The notes: a model not told the origin generated them from the sequence alone. A stretch of DNA of 64,000 bases from Thermoleophilaceae bacterium (GCA_030448005.1 JAUJNT010000003.1:1-64000); one strand, 5' to 3'. Positions 16,833 through 25,920 are shown, numbered from the stretch's first letter. Translations and numbers: made by a program.

Positions 16833-17813
16833 GTGATCGCGCTCGACGCGAACGGAGCGGACGGCGGTCCGGGGACCGTCGCCGAGGGCGCGCGCCTGTC
16901 CGGCGTCGAGGCGCTCCTGTTCGGGCCGGCCTCCCAGCTCGGGGGGCTGCATGCCGTGGACGCGCCCACGAGGATCGGAGCGGACGAGGAGCCCGTCCGC
17001 GCCGTTCGCCGGCACCCCGAGGCCTCGATCGTGCAGGCCGCGAGGGCGGTCGGCGAGGGTCGCGCCGAGGCGCTCGTGTCCGCCGGCAGCACCGGCCCGA
17101 CGCTGGCGGCCGCAACCCTCAGCGTGAAGCGCATGCGCGGCGTGCACCGCCCGGCGCTCGCCGCCATGATCCCGGTTCCCGGCGGCCCCGTCCTCCTGCT
17201 GGATGCAGGTGCAAGCGTGGAGGTTCGCCCGGAGCGGCTCGTCCAGTTCGCGCACATGGGGGCCGCTTTCATGGAGAGCGTGCTCGCCGTCGAGCGCCCG
17301 ACGGTCGGCTTGCTCTCGGTAGGTCAGGAGGCGGGCAAGGGCACTCCCGAGGTGATCGAGGCGCACGGCAGGCTCTCGGATGGCCCGCTGAACTTCGTGG
17401 GAAACGTGGAGGGATTCGACCTGCCCGCCGCGGCCGTTCGGGTGGTCGTGACCGACGGCTTCACGGGCAACGTCGCGCTCAAGGTGATGGAGGGCTCCTC
17501 GAGGACGGTGCGCAACCTCATCGGCGACGCCGTCCGCTCCGGTGTGGTCTCGCGCGCGGGCGGCCTGCTCGTGAGAGGAGCGGTGCGCAGGGTGAGGGAC
17601 CAGCTCGATCCCGAGCGAGTGGGGGGAGCGATCCTGCTCGGCATGCGAAAGCCGGTCGTGCTGGCGCACGGGAGCTTCGGTCCCGCCGGGATCGCCAGCG
17701 CAGTGCGGCTTGCCCGCCGGGCGGTCGACGAGGACATGGTCGGACGCACCGCCGCGGCCCTCGAGGCCGGCGGAGCGTTGCGATCCGCATCCGTTGGTAG
17801 CGTCGCCGGGTGA
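16833..17813 (+). CDS. plsX: Phosphate acyltransferase PlsX
   Basis: 326 residues from GTG. Family motifs are ALDANGADGGP at the N-terminus (canonical is AxDxMGGDxxP), EALVSAGSTGPTLAAA (about 85-100), GNVEGFD (about 190) and VTDGFTGNVALKVMEG (about 208-223). PlsX converts acyl-ACP to acyl-phosphate for phospholipid synthesis. Immediate neighbours rpmF and acpP match the conserved order. The N-terminal motif is slightly divergent (NGADGG), but nothing suggests loss of function. Confidence 0.95.
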   Translation: MIALDANGADGGPGTVAEGARLSGVEALLFGPASQLGGLHAVDAPTRIGADEEPVRAVRRHPEASIVQAARAVGEGRAEALVSAGSTGPTLAAATLSVKRMRGVHRPALAAMIPVPGGPVLLLDAGASVEVRPERLVQFAHMGAAFMESVLAVERPTVGLLSVGQEAGKGTPEVIEAHGRLSDGPLNFVGNVEGFDLPAAAVRVVVTDGFTGNVALKVMEGSSRTVRNLIGDAVRSGVVSRAGGLLVRGAVRRVRDQLDPERVGGAILLGMRKPVVLAHGSFGPAGIASAVRLARRAVDEDMVGRTAAALEAGGALRSASVGSVAG

Positions 17814-17839
17814 ATGACACCTGACCACTGCGAGCCCAA

Positions 17840-18115
17840 TTGACCTCCGAGATCTCGAGCATCGCCCGCAACGAGGCCCTCGAGCTGATCCGCCGGCACC
17901 TTGCCGCCGAGCTCGAGGTCGCGCCCGACCGGATCGATGAGGGCACGCGCTTCAAGGAGGACCTGGAGGCGGACTCCCTCGACCTCCTCGAGCTGACCGT
18001 CGAGCTCGAGGACACCTACGGCATCCGCATCCCCGACGAGGAAGCGGCGAAGATACTCACGGTCGGGCAGGCCGCCGACTTCGTGGCCGCACATGCCCAG
18101 GACAAGCACGGCTGA
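17840..18115 (+). CDS. acpP: Acyl carrier protein
   Basis: 91 residues, starting from a TTG codon at 17840. The phosphopantetheine attachment motif ADSLDLLEL (Ser at about residue 45) and the acidic helices (ELTVELEDTYGIRIPDEEA) are diagnostic. It carries growing acyl chains for fatty-acid synthesis and supplies PlsX, encoded just upstream. The 3' end overlaps the rnc start by 23 nt. Confidence 0.96.
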   Translation: MTSEISSIARNEALELIRRHLAAELEVAPDRIDEGTRFKEDLEADSLDLLELTVELEDTYGIRIPDEEAAKILTVGQAADFVAAHAQDKHG

Positions 18116-18791
18116 GGGCGGCGAGACCCTTGCCGACCTGGTGGACGGGCTGCCCGACGACCTTGCTCGTCAGGCCTTCACACACGCCTCGTGGGTGGGC
18201 CACCGCGCTGAGAGCTACGAGCGGCTCGCGTTCCTGGGGGACGTCGTCCTTAGCCTCGCCGTGTCCACACATCTCTTTCCCCGCTTCGAGCGCCACGGCG
18301 CGGGGCGGCTGACCAAAGTGCGCGCGCAGGCCGTGAGCGGGGCCGCGTGTGCGCAGGTGGCCGCCGAGATCGGCGTCCCCGAGCGCCTCCGCGGCCGGGC
18401 CCCCGACGGGGAGGGGCGCAGCTTCGCGATGCTGGCCGACAGCGAGCGGGTGCTTGCCTCGGTGTGCGAGGCGGTGATCGGCGCCGCATACCTGAGCTTC
18501 GGCTTCGAACGCGTCGCGCCGGCGGTCGTGAGCGCGTTCTCGGACCAGATCGACGAGGCGCTCGAGCACCCCGTGGACTACAAGTCGGTGCTCCAGGAGC
18601 GCCTGGCCCAGCGGGCCGAGGTCGTGGTGTACCGGATCGAGTCTGAGGAGGGCCCGGCCCACGCAAGGCGCTTCGTGGCGATCGCCGAGGTGGCCGGACG
18701 CGAGCTCGGACGCGGGGAGGGCAGGACCAAGAAGGGCGCCGAGCAGGAGGCCGCCCTGGTGGCCCTGGACGTGCTGGACGGCGCTGGCTGA
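18093..18791 (+). CDS. rnc: Ribonuclease III homologue with altered active site
   Basis: 232 residues. It has an N-terminal RNase III domain (about 12-150) and a C-terminal double-stranded-RNA-binding domain (about 165-230, with GRGEGRTKKGAEQEAA). The signature reads ERLAFLGDVVLSL, where the family normally has ERLEFLGD. The second metal-binding block reads VLASVCEAVIGAAYL, where ILADxxEALIGAxYL is usual. Thus the residues matching E. coli E41 and D114 are Ala and Ser, while E38, D45 and E117 are kept. RNA binding should be intact; cleavage may be weak or absent. It overlaps acpP upstream and smc downstream (TGATG). Confidence 0.85.
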   Translation: MPRTSTAEGGETLADLVDGLPDDLARQAFTHASWVGHRAESYERLAFLGDVVLSLAVSTHLFPRFERHGAGRLTKVRAQAVSGAACAQVAAEIGVPERLRGRAPDGEGRSFAMLADSERVLASVCEAVIGAAYLSFGFERVAPAVVSAFSDQIDEALEHPVDYKSVLQERLAQRAEVVVYRIESEEGPAHARRFVAIAEVAGRELGRGEGRTKKGAEQEAALVALDVLDGAG

Positions 18792-21700
18792 TGCATCTGC
18801 GCTCGATCACGATGAAGGGCTTCAAGTCCTTCCCGCACCGCACCAAGCTCGATTTCTCACCCGGCGTGGGGGTCGTGGTCGGGCCAAACGGCTCGGGCAA
18901 GTCCAACATCACGGATGCCGTGCTCTGGGCGCTCGGAGAGCAGAGCCCGCTGGCGGTGCGCGGACAGACCATGAAGGACGTCATCTTCGCCGGCGGCCAC
19001 GGCGTGAAGGGCTCGAACGCGGCCGAGGTCGAGGTGGTGATCGACAACCAGCGCGGAGACGGCAACACCGACTTCTCCGAGATCTCGATCGTACGGCGCC
19101 TCGACCGCTCCGGCGAGGGGGAGTACCGCCTGAACGGCGCGCGCTGCCGCCTGGCCGACGTGGTGGAGGTGCTCTCCGACACGGGCCTCGGCAAGGAGAT
19201 GCACTCGGTGGTCTCGCAGGGGCGCGTCGAGGCTATCGTGCTATCCCGCCCGCGCGAGCGCCGGCTGCTGATCGAGGAGGCGGCCGGGCTCGGCAAGCAT
19301 CGAAGGCGTCGCCGTAGCGCCCAGCTCAAGTTGGAGCGCACCGGTGAGAACCTGTCGCGAGCGCTCGACGTGGAGCGCGAGGCCCGCTCCCGCCTGCGGC
19401 CGCTCAAGCGGCAGGCCGAGGCCGCAGAGCTGCACGCGCGCCTGGAGCGCCAGAGCGACGAGGCGCGCTTCGAGCTCGGCCGCGACGCCGTCCGCGGTGC
19501 GCGCGCCGAGCTCGAGCAGGCGGAGTCCACCGCCGCCGCGGCGCGGTCCGAGCGCGATGAGGCCGAACGGCTGCTGGTCGCGGTGGCCGCTCGCCGCGAG
19601 GCTGCGGAGGAGGCCTTCGCCGCCCTCAGCCGCGAGCGCGAGGCGCTGCAGGCACGCGCGTTCGCCGCGCGCTCGGGCGCCGACCGGATCGCGATGCGAC
19701 TGGAGCGCGCGCGTGACCAGGGCAGTGCCGCGACCGAAAGACGGGAGCGCATGGAGGGAGAGCTCGAGACGGTGCAGTCCGCGCTTGCCCAGGCCGGTGA
19801 TCCGGCGGCAGGCGCCGAGGCGCGCATCGCGGCGCTCGAGCGTGAGCTCGAGGCGCTCGAGGGTGAGCGCGAGCAACGTCTCCGGGCGGCGCTCCGGGAG
19901 CTCGAGGCCGAGCGCGATGCCGCTCGCTCCGGGCTGGCGCAGTTCGAGGAGTCCGCCGCCTGCGCCCGCGAGGCGCTCTCGCGGGCCGAGAGCGAGGCGG
20001 ACGCCGCCCGGCGCGGGCGCCGCGAGGCCGAGCGCCAGGCGGAGGGCGCCCGCAGCAGAGCGGCACAGGCCGGCGCCGAGCTGGCGGCGGTGAACGGGTT
20101 CCTGCGCGCGAGCGCCGGTGCGACCGGAGGCGCCCGCGCACTCTCTGACCTGCTGGAGGTGCAGCCGGGCTACGAGCTGGCGCTGGCCGCCGCGCTCGGG
20201 CCGCGCCTGGGGGCGGCGCTGGTGGAGGACCTGCCCGCGGGCCAGGCGCTGCTCGACCGCGCCGGGGACGACGGCGGCCTTGCCCTCCTCACGAGAGGCG
20301 ACGGGCCGGGCGGGAGGGAGGACCCGCCGCCTGCGCCGGGCGCCGAGCGACTGCTCGACCGCGTACGAGCGGATGACGCCGCCTCCGGGCTCGCCCAACG
20401 GCTGCTCGGCCGCGTCTGGGTGGTCGAGTCGCTCACGAAGGTCGGCGAGGGCTTTACTGGCATCGCCGTGACCCGTGCCGGCCGCGTCCTCGATTCCCGG
20501 GCGGGGCTGCTCGATCAGGCCCCCGCCGGAGGAGCCGAGCGGGTGCTCGAGCAGCGCAACCGGCGGGTGGCGCTCGTGAGCGCCTCGGAGGATGCCGTAC
20601 GTGCCGAGGCGCAGGCACGCAACGCGGTCGAGGAGGCCGCCCGGCGGGTGGTGAGCGCGGATGCCCTGCGCGAGGAGGCCGAGACCGCTCGCCGCGTTGC
20701 CGTGCGCGACCTCGAGCACGCCACCGAAGCCCTGAGGCGTACCGAGTGGTTGATCGAGCGCCGGCGTGAGGCGCCGGACGAGGGCCCTGATGCAGTCCGG
20801 CGGGCGGAGGTCTCCGCGGAGCTGCGCGCCGAGCGCACGCTGGTGGAGACCGCGCTCCGCGAGTCGGCCGCGCGCCAGGAGCGGGCACGGCGCCTGCGGC
20901 GAGGCATCGAGCAGGATGCCGGGCTGGCCGCTGCCGCGGGCGGCGTGGTGACGGCGCTCGAGTCGGCGCTCGAGGCGGTGTCGGCTCGCGTGGCCGCGCT
21001 CGAGGCGGAAGGGGCGCAGGGCGCCGCAGCGGGCGAGCAGACGGCCGCCGCGCTGCGGTCGTGTGCCCACGAGGAGGCCGGGCTCCAGAGCCGGCTGAAG
21101 GCTGCAAGCGAGCGGGTCACCGCGGCCGAGGTTGCCGCCCAGCAGGCCCGCGACGCCGCGGCGGACGCGGAGTCCGAGCTCTCCGGGGTGGCGGGCCGTC
21201 TCGGCCTGGAAGCCGGCCCAGCGCCGCATGCCCTCGATGCGGATGCCCGCGCGGAGCTTGCGGCCCGCATCGAGAGGCTCGCGCGCCGGCGCGAGCAGCT
21301 CGGGCCCGTGAATCCCCTCGCGGCGAGCGAGTACGAGGAGGCGGTTGCCCACGTGGAGGAGCTCGAGGCCCAGCGAAGCGACCTGGAGTCGGCGCTCGCG
21401 GAGCTTCACCGCCTGATCCGCGAGACCGATCGACGCATCCGCGACAGCTTCGAGGAGACCTTCGCGGCCGCCGCGCGCAACTTCGAGGAGGTTGTGGGCC
21501 ACCTCTTTCCCGGCGGCCGGGGGCGCCTGCGTCTCGTCTCCCCCGACCAGGCGCCCCGACCGGTCCTGGGTGGCGAGGAGCCCCAGGCGGCGGCCGTGGA
21601 GGAGGGCGAGTCAGGCGAGGAGGACCGAGCTCGACCCGGCACGGAGGAGGCGGGCGTTGAGGTGGAGGTCACGCCGGCAGGGAAGTCGACCAAGCGCCTG

Positions 21701-22018
21701 TCGCTGCTCTCCGGCGGTGAGAAGTCGCTCGTGGCCCTGGCCTTCATGTTCGCCGTGTTCCTCGCCAGGCCATGCCCCTTCTACATCCTCGACGAGGTCG
21801 AGGCCGCCCTCGATGACCTCAACATCGACCGCTTCCTCGAGCTCGTGCGCCGTTACTCCGACCGGGCCCAGTTCATCGTCGTGACCCATCAGAAGCGAAC
21901 GATGGACGCAGCCGATCGCCTCTACGGGGTCAGCATGGGCGGCGACGGGATCTCCCGGGTGGTCTCGCGAAGGCTGGCAGCGGCCCCGCCGCCCGAGCGC
22001 GCCGCAGGCGCCGCATAG
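18791..22018 (+). CDS. smc: Chromosome segregation protein SMC
   Basis: 1075 residues. The N-terminal ATPase half has GPNGSGKSNI (about residue 31). Two very long Ala/Arg/Glu-rich coiled-coil arms follow, separated by a hinge at about 435-560 (ALSDLLEVQPGYELALAAALG). The C-terminal head has the ABC signature LSGGEKSLVALAF (about 973) and Walker B FYILDEVEAALDD (about 997). With kleisin partners it condenses and segregates chromosomes; scpA/scpB are not in the window. The ATG overlaps the rnc stop. The coiled coil is a little shorter than in many SMCs (about 1150-1190). Confidence 0.97.
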   Translation: MHLRSITMKGFKSFPHRTKLDFSPGVGVVVGPNGSGKSNITDAVLWALGEQSPLAVRGQTMKDVIFAGGHGVKGSNAAEVEVVIDNQRGDGNTDFSEISIVRRLDRSGEGEYRLNGARCRLADVVEVLSDTGLGKEMHSVVSQGRVEAIVLSRPRERRLLIEEAAGLGKHRRRRRSAQLKLERTGENLSRALDVEREARSRLRPLKRQAEAAELHARLERQSDEARFELGRDAVRGARAELEQAESTAAAARSERDEAERLLVAVAARREAAEEAFAALSREREALQARAFAARSGADRIAMRLERARDQGSAATERRERMEGELETVQSALAQAGDPAAGAEARIAALERELEALEGEREQRLRAALRELEAERDAARSGLAQFEESAACAREALSRAESEADAARRGRREAERQAEGARSRAAQAGAELAAVNGFLRASAGATGGARALSDLLEVQPGYELALAAALGPRLGAALVEDLPAGQALLDRAGDDGGLALLTRGDGPGGREDPPPAPGAERLLDRVRADDAASGLAQRLLGRVWVVESLTKVGEGFTGIAVTRAGRVLDSRAGLLDQAPAGGAERVLEQRNRRVALVSASEDAVRAEAQARNAVEEAARRVVSADALREEAETARRVAVRDLEHATEALRRTEWLIERRREAPDEGPDAVRRAEVSAELRAERTLVETALRESAARQERARRLRRGIEQDAGLAAAAGGVVTALESALEAVSARVAALEAEGAQGAAAGEQTAAALRSCAHEEAGLQSRLKAASERVTAAEVAAQQARDAAADAESELSGVAGRLGLEAGPAPHALDADARAELAARIERLARRREQLGPVNPLAASEYEEAVAHVEELEAQRSDLESALAELHRLIRETDRRIRDSFEETFAAAARNFEEVVGHLFPGGRGRLRLVSPDQAPRPVLGGEEPQAAAVEEGESGEEDRARPGTEEAGVEVEVTPAGKSTKRLSLLSGGEKSLVALAFMFAVFLARPCPFYILDEVEAALDDLNIDRFLELVRRYSDRAQFIVVTHQKRTMDAADRLYGVSMGGDGISRVVSRRLAAAPPPERAAGAA

Positions 22019-22021
22019 ACA

Positions 22022-22027
22022 TAGAGT
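22022..22027 (+). promoter_or_regulatory. -10 box before ftsY
   Basis: TAGAGT lies 9 nt before the ATG, directly after the smc stop. No Shine-Dalgarno is present. Confidence 0.35.
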
Positions 22028-22036
22028 GCGCGCGCG

Positions 22037-23044
22037 ATGGCGCGCGAATGGAACGAGCTCTTCCTGACCGGGGAGGAGCCCCTCGAGCAGGCCGAGGAGG
22101 ACCCCGGGGAGGGGGACGCCGGGGAGGGGCGGGGGGGCTTCATGTCCCGCCTGCGTCAGAACCTCACCAAGACGCGGCAGGCACTCGGTGCGGAGCTGCA
22201 GGCCACGATGTTCGAGCGACTCGACGACGAGGCCTTCGAGCGCCTCGAGGAGGCGCTCATCTATGCCGACGTCGGGGCGCCGACCACCGCGGCGATCGTC
22301 GAGCGGCTCGAGATGGAGGCCGAAACGGGAGAGCTCGAGAGTGGGGAGGACCTGACCCGCCGGCTGCGGGAGCTGCTCGCCGAGACGGCTACCCTCGACG
22401 GGGCCACGGTAGACCTGACCGCCCGCCCGGCGGTGATCCTCGTCGTAGGGGTGAACGGCACCGGCAAGACCACCACGGTCGGCAAGGTGGCCTGGCATCT
22501 GCACCACGAGCTCGGGCTGTCGGTGCTGATCGCCGCGGCCGACACCTTTCGCGCGGCGGCGGCGGAGCAGCTCGAGGTCTGGGCCGAGCGGGCCGGCTGC
22601 GAGCTCGTGCGGGGCGCGGAGGGATCAGACCCCGCGGCCGTGGTCTACGACGCGCTCGAGGCGGCCGGCGCCCGCGGGCGCGAGGTGGTGATAGTGGACA
22701 CGGCGGGCCGGCTGCACACACAGCAGCACCTCATGGACGAGCTCGCCAAGGTGCGCAAGGTGATCGCCCGCAAGATCCCGGGCGCACCGCACGAGACGCT
22801 GCTCACGATCGACGCCACCACCGGGCAGAACGGCCTGCGACAGGCCATGCTCTTCCGCGAGGTGGTGGACGTGAAGGGGATCGCCCTCACAAAGCTCGAC
22901 GGCACGGCCAAGGGCGGCATTGCCCTGGCGATCGCACAGGAGCTGGGCGTGCCGGTCAAGCTGATCGGCATCGGGGAGGGGCTCGAGGACCTGCGGCCGT
23001 TCGACCCGGAGGACTTCGCGACGGCGATCCTCGAGGAGGCCTGA
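22037..23044 (+). CDS. ftsY: Signal recognition particle receptor FtsY
   Basis: 335 residues. A short acidic N-terminal A-region (EEPLEQAEEDPGEGDAGE) precedes the four-helix N domain and the G domain with GVNGTGKTTTVGK (about 138), ADTFRAAAAEQL (about 173), DTAGRLHT (about 221), TKLDGTAKGG (about 286) and GIGEGLEDL. It docks the Ffh-ribosome complex at the membrane. Smc-ftsY adjacency is conserved, and ffh follows at 24.5 kb. Confidence 0.97.
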   Translation: MAREWNELFLTGEEPLEQAEEDPGEGDAGEGRGGFMSRLRQNLTKTRQALGAELQATMFERLDDEAFERLEEALIYADVGAPTTAAIVERLEMEAETGELESGEDLTRRLRELLAETATLDGATVDLTARPAVILVVGVNGTGKTTTVGKVAWHLHHELGLSVLIAAADTFRAAAAEQLEVWAERAGCELVRGAEGSDPAAVVYDALEAAGARGREVVIVDTAGRLHTQQHLMDELAKVRKVIARKIPGAPHETLLTIDATTGQNGLRQAMLFREVVDVKGIALTKLDGTAKGGIALAIAQELGVPVKLIGIGEGLEDLRPFDPEDFATAILEEA

Positions 23045-23144
23045 TGCCTCGCCGGGTCTGAGACCCGCGAGGACTCATCCGGCCTCGAGCGGTCCGCCGG
23101 CGATCTCCGGCCCCCGGCCTCCCACGGGCCGTGTCCCCGGCCCT

Positions 23145-23150
23145 TAGGAT
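23145..23150 (+). promoter_or_regulatory. -10 box before the nfeD-like gene
   Basis: TAGGAT ends 6 nt before the ATG at 23157, with no Shine-Dalgarno between. It is in a 112-nt intergenic gap. Confidence 0.4.
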
Positions 23151-23156
23151 GGGGCC

Positions 23157-23585
23157 ATGCCCGCTTGGGTCATCTGGATGATCGCCGCCGGGGTCCTGGC
23201 CGTGGGGGAGATCTTCAGCCTGTCGTTCTTCCTCGGGCCGATCGCGGTGGCGGCGGTGCTCGCCGCGGTTGCGGCGCTTGCCGGCGCGGGCGCCGCCCTG
23301 CAGATCGTGATCTTCACGCTCGCCTCTGTGGCCTCCCTGCTCGTGCTTCGCCCGATAGCGCGGCGCCACCTGCACACGCCGGCGCAGATCCGGACCGGCA
23401 CCGCCGCCCTGATCGGGGAGCGCGCCGTCGTGATCGACCGCGTGGACGCCGATGGCGGCACCGTGAAGCTGAAGGGCGAGGTCTGGACCGCGCGACCCTA
23501 CGACGAGGATGAGGTTCTCGAGCCCGGGGCGCGGGCGCATGTAATGGAGATCCAGGGCGCCACGGCGCTCGTGTCGGAGGCATAG
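23157..23585 (+). CDS. NfeD-like membrane protein
   Basis: 142 residues. Hydrophobic helices are at about 3-25, 27-50 and 50-62 (WVIWMIAAGVLAVGEIFSL and following). A soluble OB-fold domain of the NfeD C-terminal type follows (about 80-142, GTAALIGERAVVIDRVDADGGTV). NfeD proteins pair with SPFH/stomatin proteins at the membrane; the SPFH gene begins 9 nt downstream, so they act together. This is the short form without the protease domain. Confidence 0.88.
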   Translation: MPAWVIWMIAAGVLAVGEIFSLSFFLGPIAVAAVLAAVAALAGAGAALQIVIFTLASVASLLVLRPIARRHLHTPAQIRTGTAALIGERAVVIDRVDADGGTVKLKGEVWTARPYDEDEVLEPGARAHVMEIQGATALVSEA

Positions 23586-23594
23586 GAGGAAGAA

Positions 23595-24515
23595 ATGGCC
23601 GCACTCATCGTTGTCATCGTGATCGCCGCCGTGGTGCTCATCACCATCGCGCAGGGTGTTCGCATCGTGCCCCAGGCGCGCGCGGGCATCGTCGAGCGGC
23701 TGGGCCGCTACCACCGCACTCTCGACGCCGGCCTGGCGCTCGTGGTGCCCTACGTCGACCGTGTCAAGCCGCTGCTCGACATGCGCGAGACGGTGGTGTC
23801 GTTTCCCCCGCAGCCGGTGATCACCGAGGACAACCTCACGATCCAGATCGACACGGTCATCTACTTCCAGGTGACCGACCCCAAGGCCGCCACCTATGAG
23901 ATCGCCGACTACCTGGCGGCGATCGAGCAGCTCACCACCACCACGCTGCGCAACGTGATCGGCGGCATGAACCTGGAGGAGACACTGACCTCGCGCGACA
24001 AGGTCAGCACGGCGCTGCGGGTCGTGCTCGACGAGGCCACCGGCAAGTGGGGCATCCGCGTGAACCGCGTCGAGCTGAAGGCGGTGGACCCGCCGCCCTC
24101 GATCCAGGAGGCGATGGAGAAGCAGATGCGCGCCGAGCGCGACCGGCGCGCGGCCATCCTCACCGCCGAGGGCGTGAAGCAGTCGCAGATCCTCACAGCC
24201 GAGGGCGAGAAGCAGAGCTCGATCCTGCGTGCCGAGGGCCAGCGGGAGTCCCAGATCCTCGCCGCCGAGGGCCAGTCGAAGGCGATCGAGACGGTCTTCG
24301 ATGCCATCCATCGCGGTGACGCCGACCCGAAGCTGCTCGCGTATCAGTACCTGCAGATGCTGCCCCAGATAGCCCAGGGGGACTCGAACAAGATCTGGAT
24401 CATCCCCAGTGAGTTCAGCCAGGCACTCGGGAACCTCGGCGCGGTGATCGGGCCCACGGGCGACGCCGGGTCTGCGACGGGCGGCCCCCCGGCTCCGCCA
24501 CCGCCGCCCCGCTAG
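23595..24515 (+). CDS. SPFH/band 7 (stomatin-like) membrane protein
   Basis: 306 residues. An N-terminal membrane helix (LIVVIVIAAVVLITIAQG) is followed by the SPFH domain (about 25-190: VPQARAGIVERLGRYHRTLDAG, DPKAATYEI, LRNVIGGMNLEETLTSRD). A coiled-coil region comes next, with four tandem copies of an IL(T/R/A)AEGxxxS repeat (about 195-232), and then a Pro-rich tail. It is probably a membrane-microdomain scaffold working with the NfeD-like partner. GGAGGAAG precedes the ATG. Position between ftsY and ffh is shared with other actinobacteria. Confidence 0.9.
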   Translation: MAALIVVIVIAAVVLITIAQGVRIVPQARAGIVERLGRYHRTLDAGLALVVPYVDRVKPLLDMRETVVSFPPQPVITEDNLTIQIDTVIYFQVTDPKAATYEIADYLAAIEQLTTTTLRNVIGGMNLEETLTSRDKVSTALRVVLDEATGKWGIRVNRVELKAVDPPPSIQEAMEKQMRAERDRRAAILTAEGVKQSQILTAEGEKQSSILRAEGQRESQILAAEGQSKAIETVFDAIHRGDADPKLLAYQYLQMLPQIAQGDSNKIWIIPSEFSQALGNLGAVIGPTGDAGSATGGPPAPPPPPR

Positions 24516-24518
24516 CCT
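24513..24518 (+). promoter_or_regulatory. -10 box before ffh
   Basis: TAGCCT overlaps the stop codon of the SPFH gene and ends 7 nt before the ffh ATG. There is no Shine-Dalgarno. Confidence 0.4.
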
Positions 24519-24525
24519 CAGCGGC

Positions 24526-25851
24526 ATGTTCGACGCCCTCTCAGAGCGGCTGAACGACGCCTTGGGGGACGTCCGCTCGCGCGGAAAGCTCACCGAGGAG
24601 GACATCTCGAAGGCGATGCGCCAGGTGCGCCTCGCGCTGCTCGAGGCCGACGTGAACTTCAAGGTGGTCAAGCAGTTCACGGGGCAGGTGAAGGAACGCG
24701 CCCTCGGCGCGGACGTGCTCCAGTCGCTCAACCCCGGCCAGCAGGTGGTCAAGATCGTGGCGGACGAGCTCACCACGCTGATGGGGGGCGCGGGGCGAGA
24801 GCTCGTCTTCGCAAAGAAGGGCCCGACGGTGATCCTGATGGCCGGCCTGCAGGGGTCGGGAAAGACCACGGCCTGCGGCAAGCTCGCCCGTCACCTGCGG
24901 GAGGAGAAGAAGCTCGACGTGGCCATCGCGGCCTGTGACCTGCAGCGCCCCGCGGCCGTGGACCAGCTCGTGAAGGTAAGCGCGCAGGCCGGGGCCACCG
25001 TCTACGAGCAGGGGACCTCGCGCGATCCGGTGGACGTGGCCGAGTGGGCGCTGAGCCAGGCAAAGAAGGATGGCCGCGACGTGCTGATCGTGGACACCGC
25101 CGGCCGCCTGCACGTGGACGCGGAGCTGATGGAGCAGCTCGGACAGGTCAAGAAGCGCACGAAGCCCCACAACGTCCTCCTGGTGGTGGACGCGATGACC
25201 GGCCAGGACGCCGTGAGCGTGGCCGAGAGCTTCGCCGAGACCGCCAACTTCGACGGCGTCGTGCTCTCGAAGCTCGACGGCGACGCCCGCGGCGGCGCGG
25301 CGCTGTCGGTCAAGGCCCTCACCGACAAGCCGATCCTCTACGCGTCCACCGGGGAGAAGCTCGACGCCTTCGAGCGCTTCCACCCGGACCGGATGGCGCA
25401 ACGGATCCTCGGCATGGGCGACGTCATGACGCTGATCGAGAAGGCCGAGTCGAGGATCGACGAGCGCCAGGCCCAAGAGCTCGAGCGCAAGATCAAGAAG
25501 AACCAGTTCACGCTCGACGACTTCCTCGAGCAGATGCAGCAGGTGCGCAGCATGGGCCCGCTCCAGGGCCTGCTGAAGATGATTCCCGGCATGGGCCAGC
25601 AGCTCGGGGGCCTTCAGGTGGATGACAGGGAGCTCGATCGCCTGCAGGCGATCATCACCTCGATGACCCCCGCCGAGCGCGCCAACCCGAGGATCATCGA
25701 CGGCTCGCGCCGGCGCCGCATAGCGGCGGGCTCGGGCACCAACGTGCAGGCCGTGTCCCGGCTCGTGAAGCAGTTCGGCCAGATGCAGAAGATGATGCGC
25801 CAGCTCCAGCAGGGCAAGATGCCCTCGCTGCAGCAGCTGGCCGGCAGCTAG
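24526..25851 (+). CDS. ffh: Signal recognition particle protein Ffh
   Basis: 441 residues. The N/G domains carry GLQGSGKTTACGK (about 108), DLQRPAAVDQL, DTAGRLHVD (about 191) and SKLDGDARGG (about 248). The methionine-rich M domain (about 330-441) includes SMTPAERANPRIIDGSRRRRIAAGSG, which contacts 4.5S/SRP RNA, and the terminal MQKMMRQLQQGKM. It binds signal sequences co-translationally and passes them to FtsY. No SRP RNA gene was found in the window. Confidence 0.97.
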   Translation: MFDALSERLNDALGDVRSRGKLTEEDISKAMRQVRLALLEADVNFKVVKQFTGQVKERALGADVLQSLNPGQQVVKIVADELTTLMGGAGRELVFAKKGPTVILMAGLQGSGKTTACGKLARHLREEKKLDVAIAACDLQRPAAVDQLVKVSAQAGATVYEQGTSRDPVDVAEWALSQAKKDGRDVLIVDTAGRLHVDAELMEQLGQVKKRTKPHNVLLVVDAMTGQDAVSVAESFAETANFDGVVLSKLDGDARGGAALSVKALTDKPILYASTGEKLDAFERFHPDRMAQRILGMGDVMTLIEKAESRIDERQAQELERKIKKNQFTLDDFLEQMQQVRSMGPLQGLLKMIPGMGQQLGGLQVDDRELDRLQAIITSMTPAERANPRIIDGSRRRRIAAGSGTNVQAVSRLVKQFGQMQKMMRQLQQGKMPSLQQLAGS

Positions 25852-25867
25852 CGCGCCGCAGAGCGAA

Positions 25868-25915
25868 GGCGGCAGGATGCCGCCGGGAACCTCAGAACTG
25901 CGGCAGGATGCCGCA
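25868..25915 (+). repeat. Twin near-identical hairpins between ffh and rpsP
   Basis: Two copies of a GGA-triloop hairpin lie 31 nt apart: GGCGGCA-GGA-TGCCGCC (25868-25884) and TGCGGCA-GGA-TGCCGCA (25899-25915). Fifteen bases are identical between copies. They could form the ffh terminator, or alternatively act as protein or RNA binding sites ahead of rpsP. Confidence 0.6.
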
Positions 25916-25920
25916 GGGGC

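Noticed and set aside
19241-21502. Long minus-strand open frame of about 750 codons inside smc
   Set aside because: It is the antisense shadow of the high-GC smc coiled coil; it has no domain, and smc motifs are complete on the + strand.
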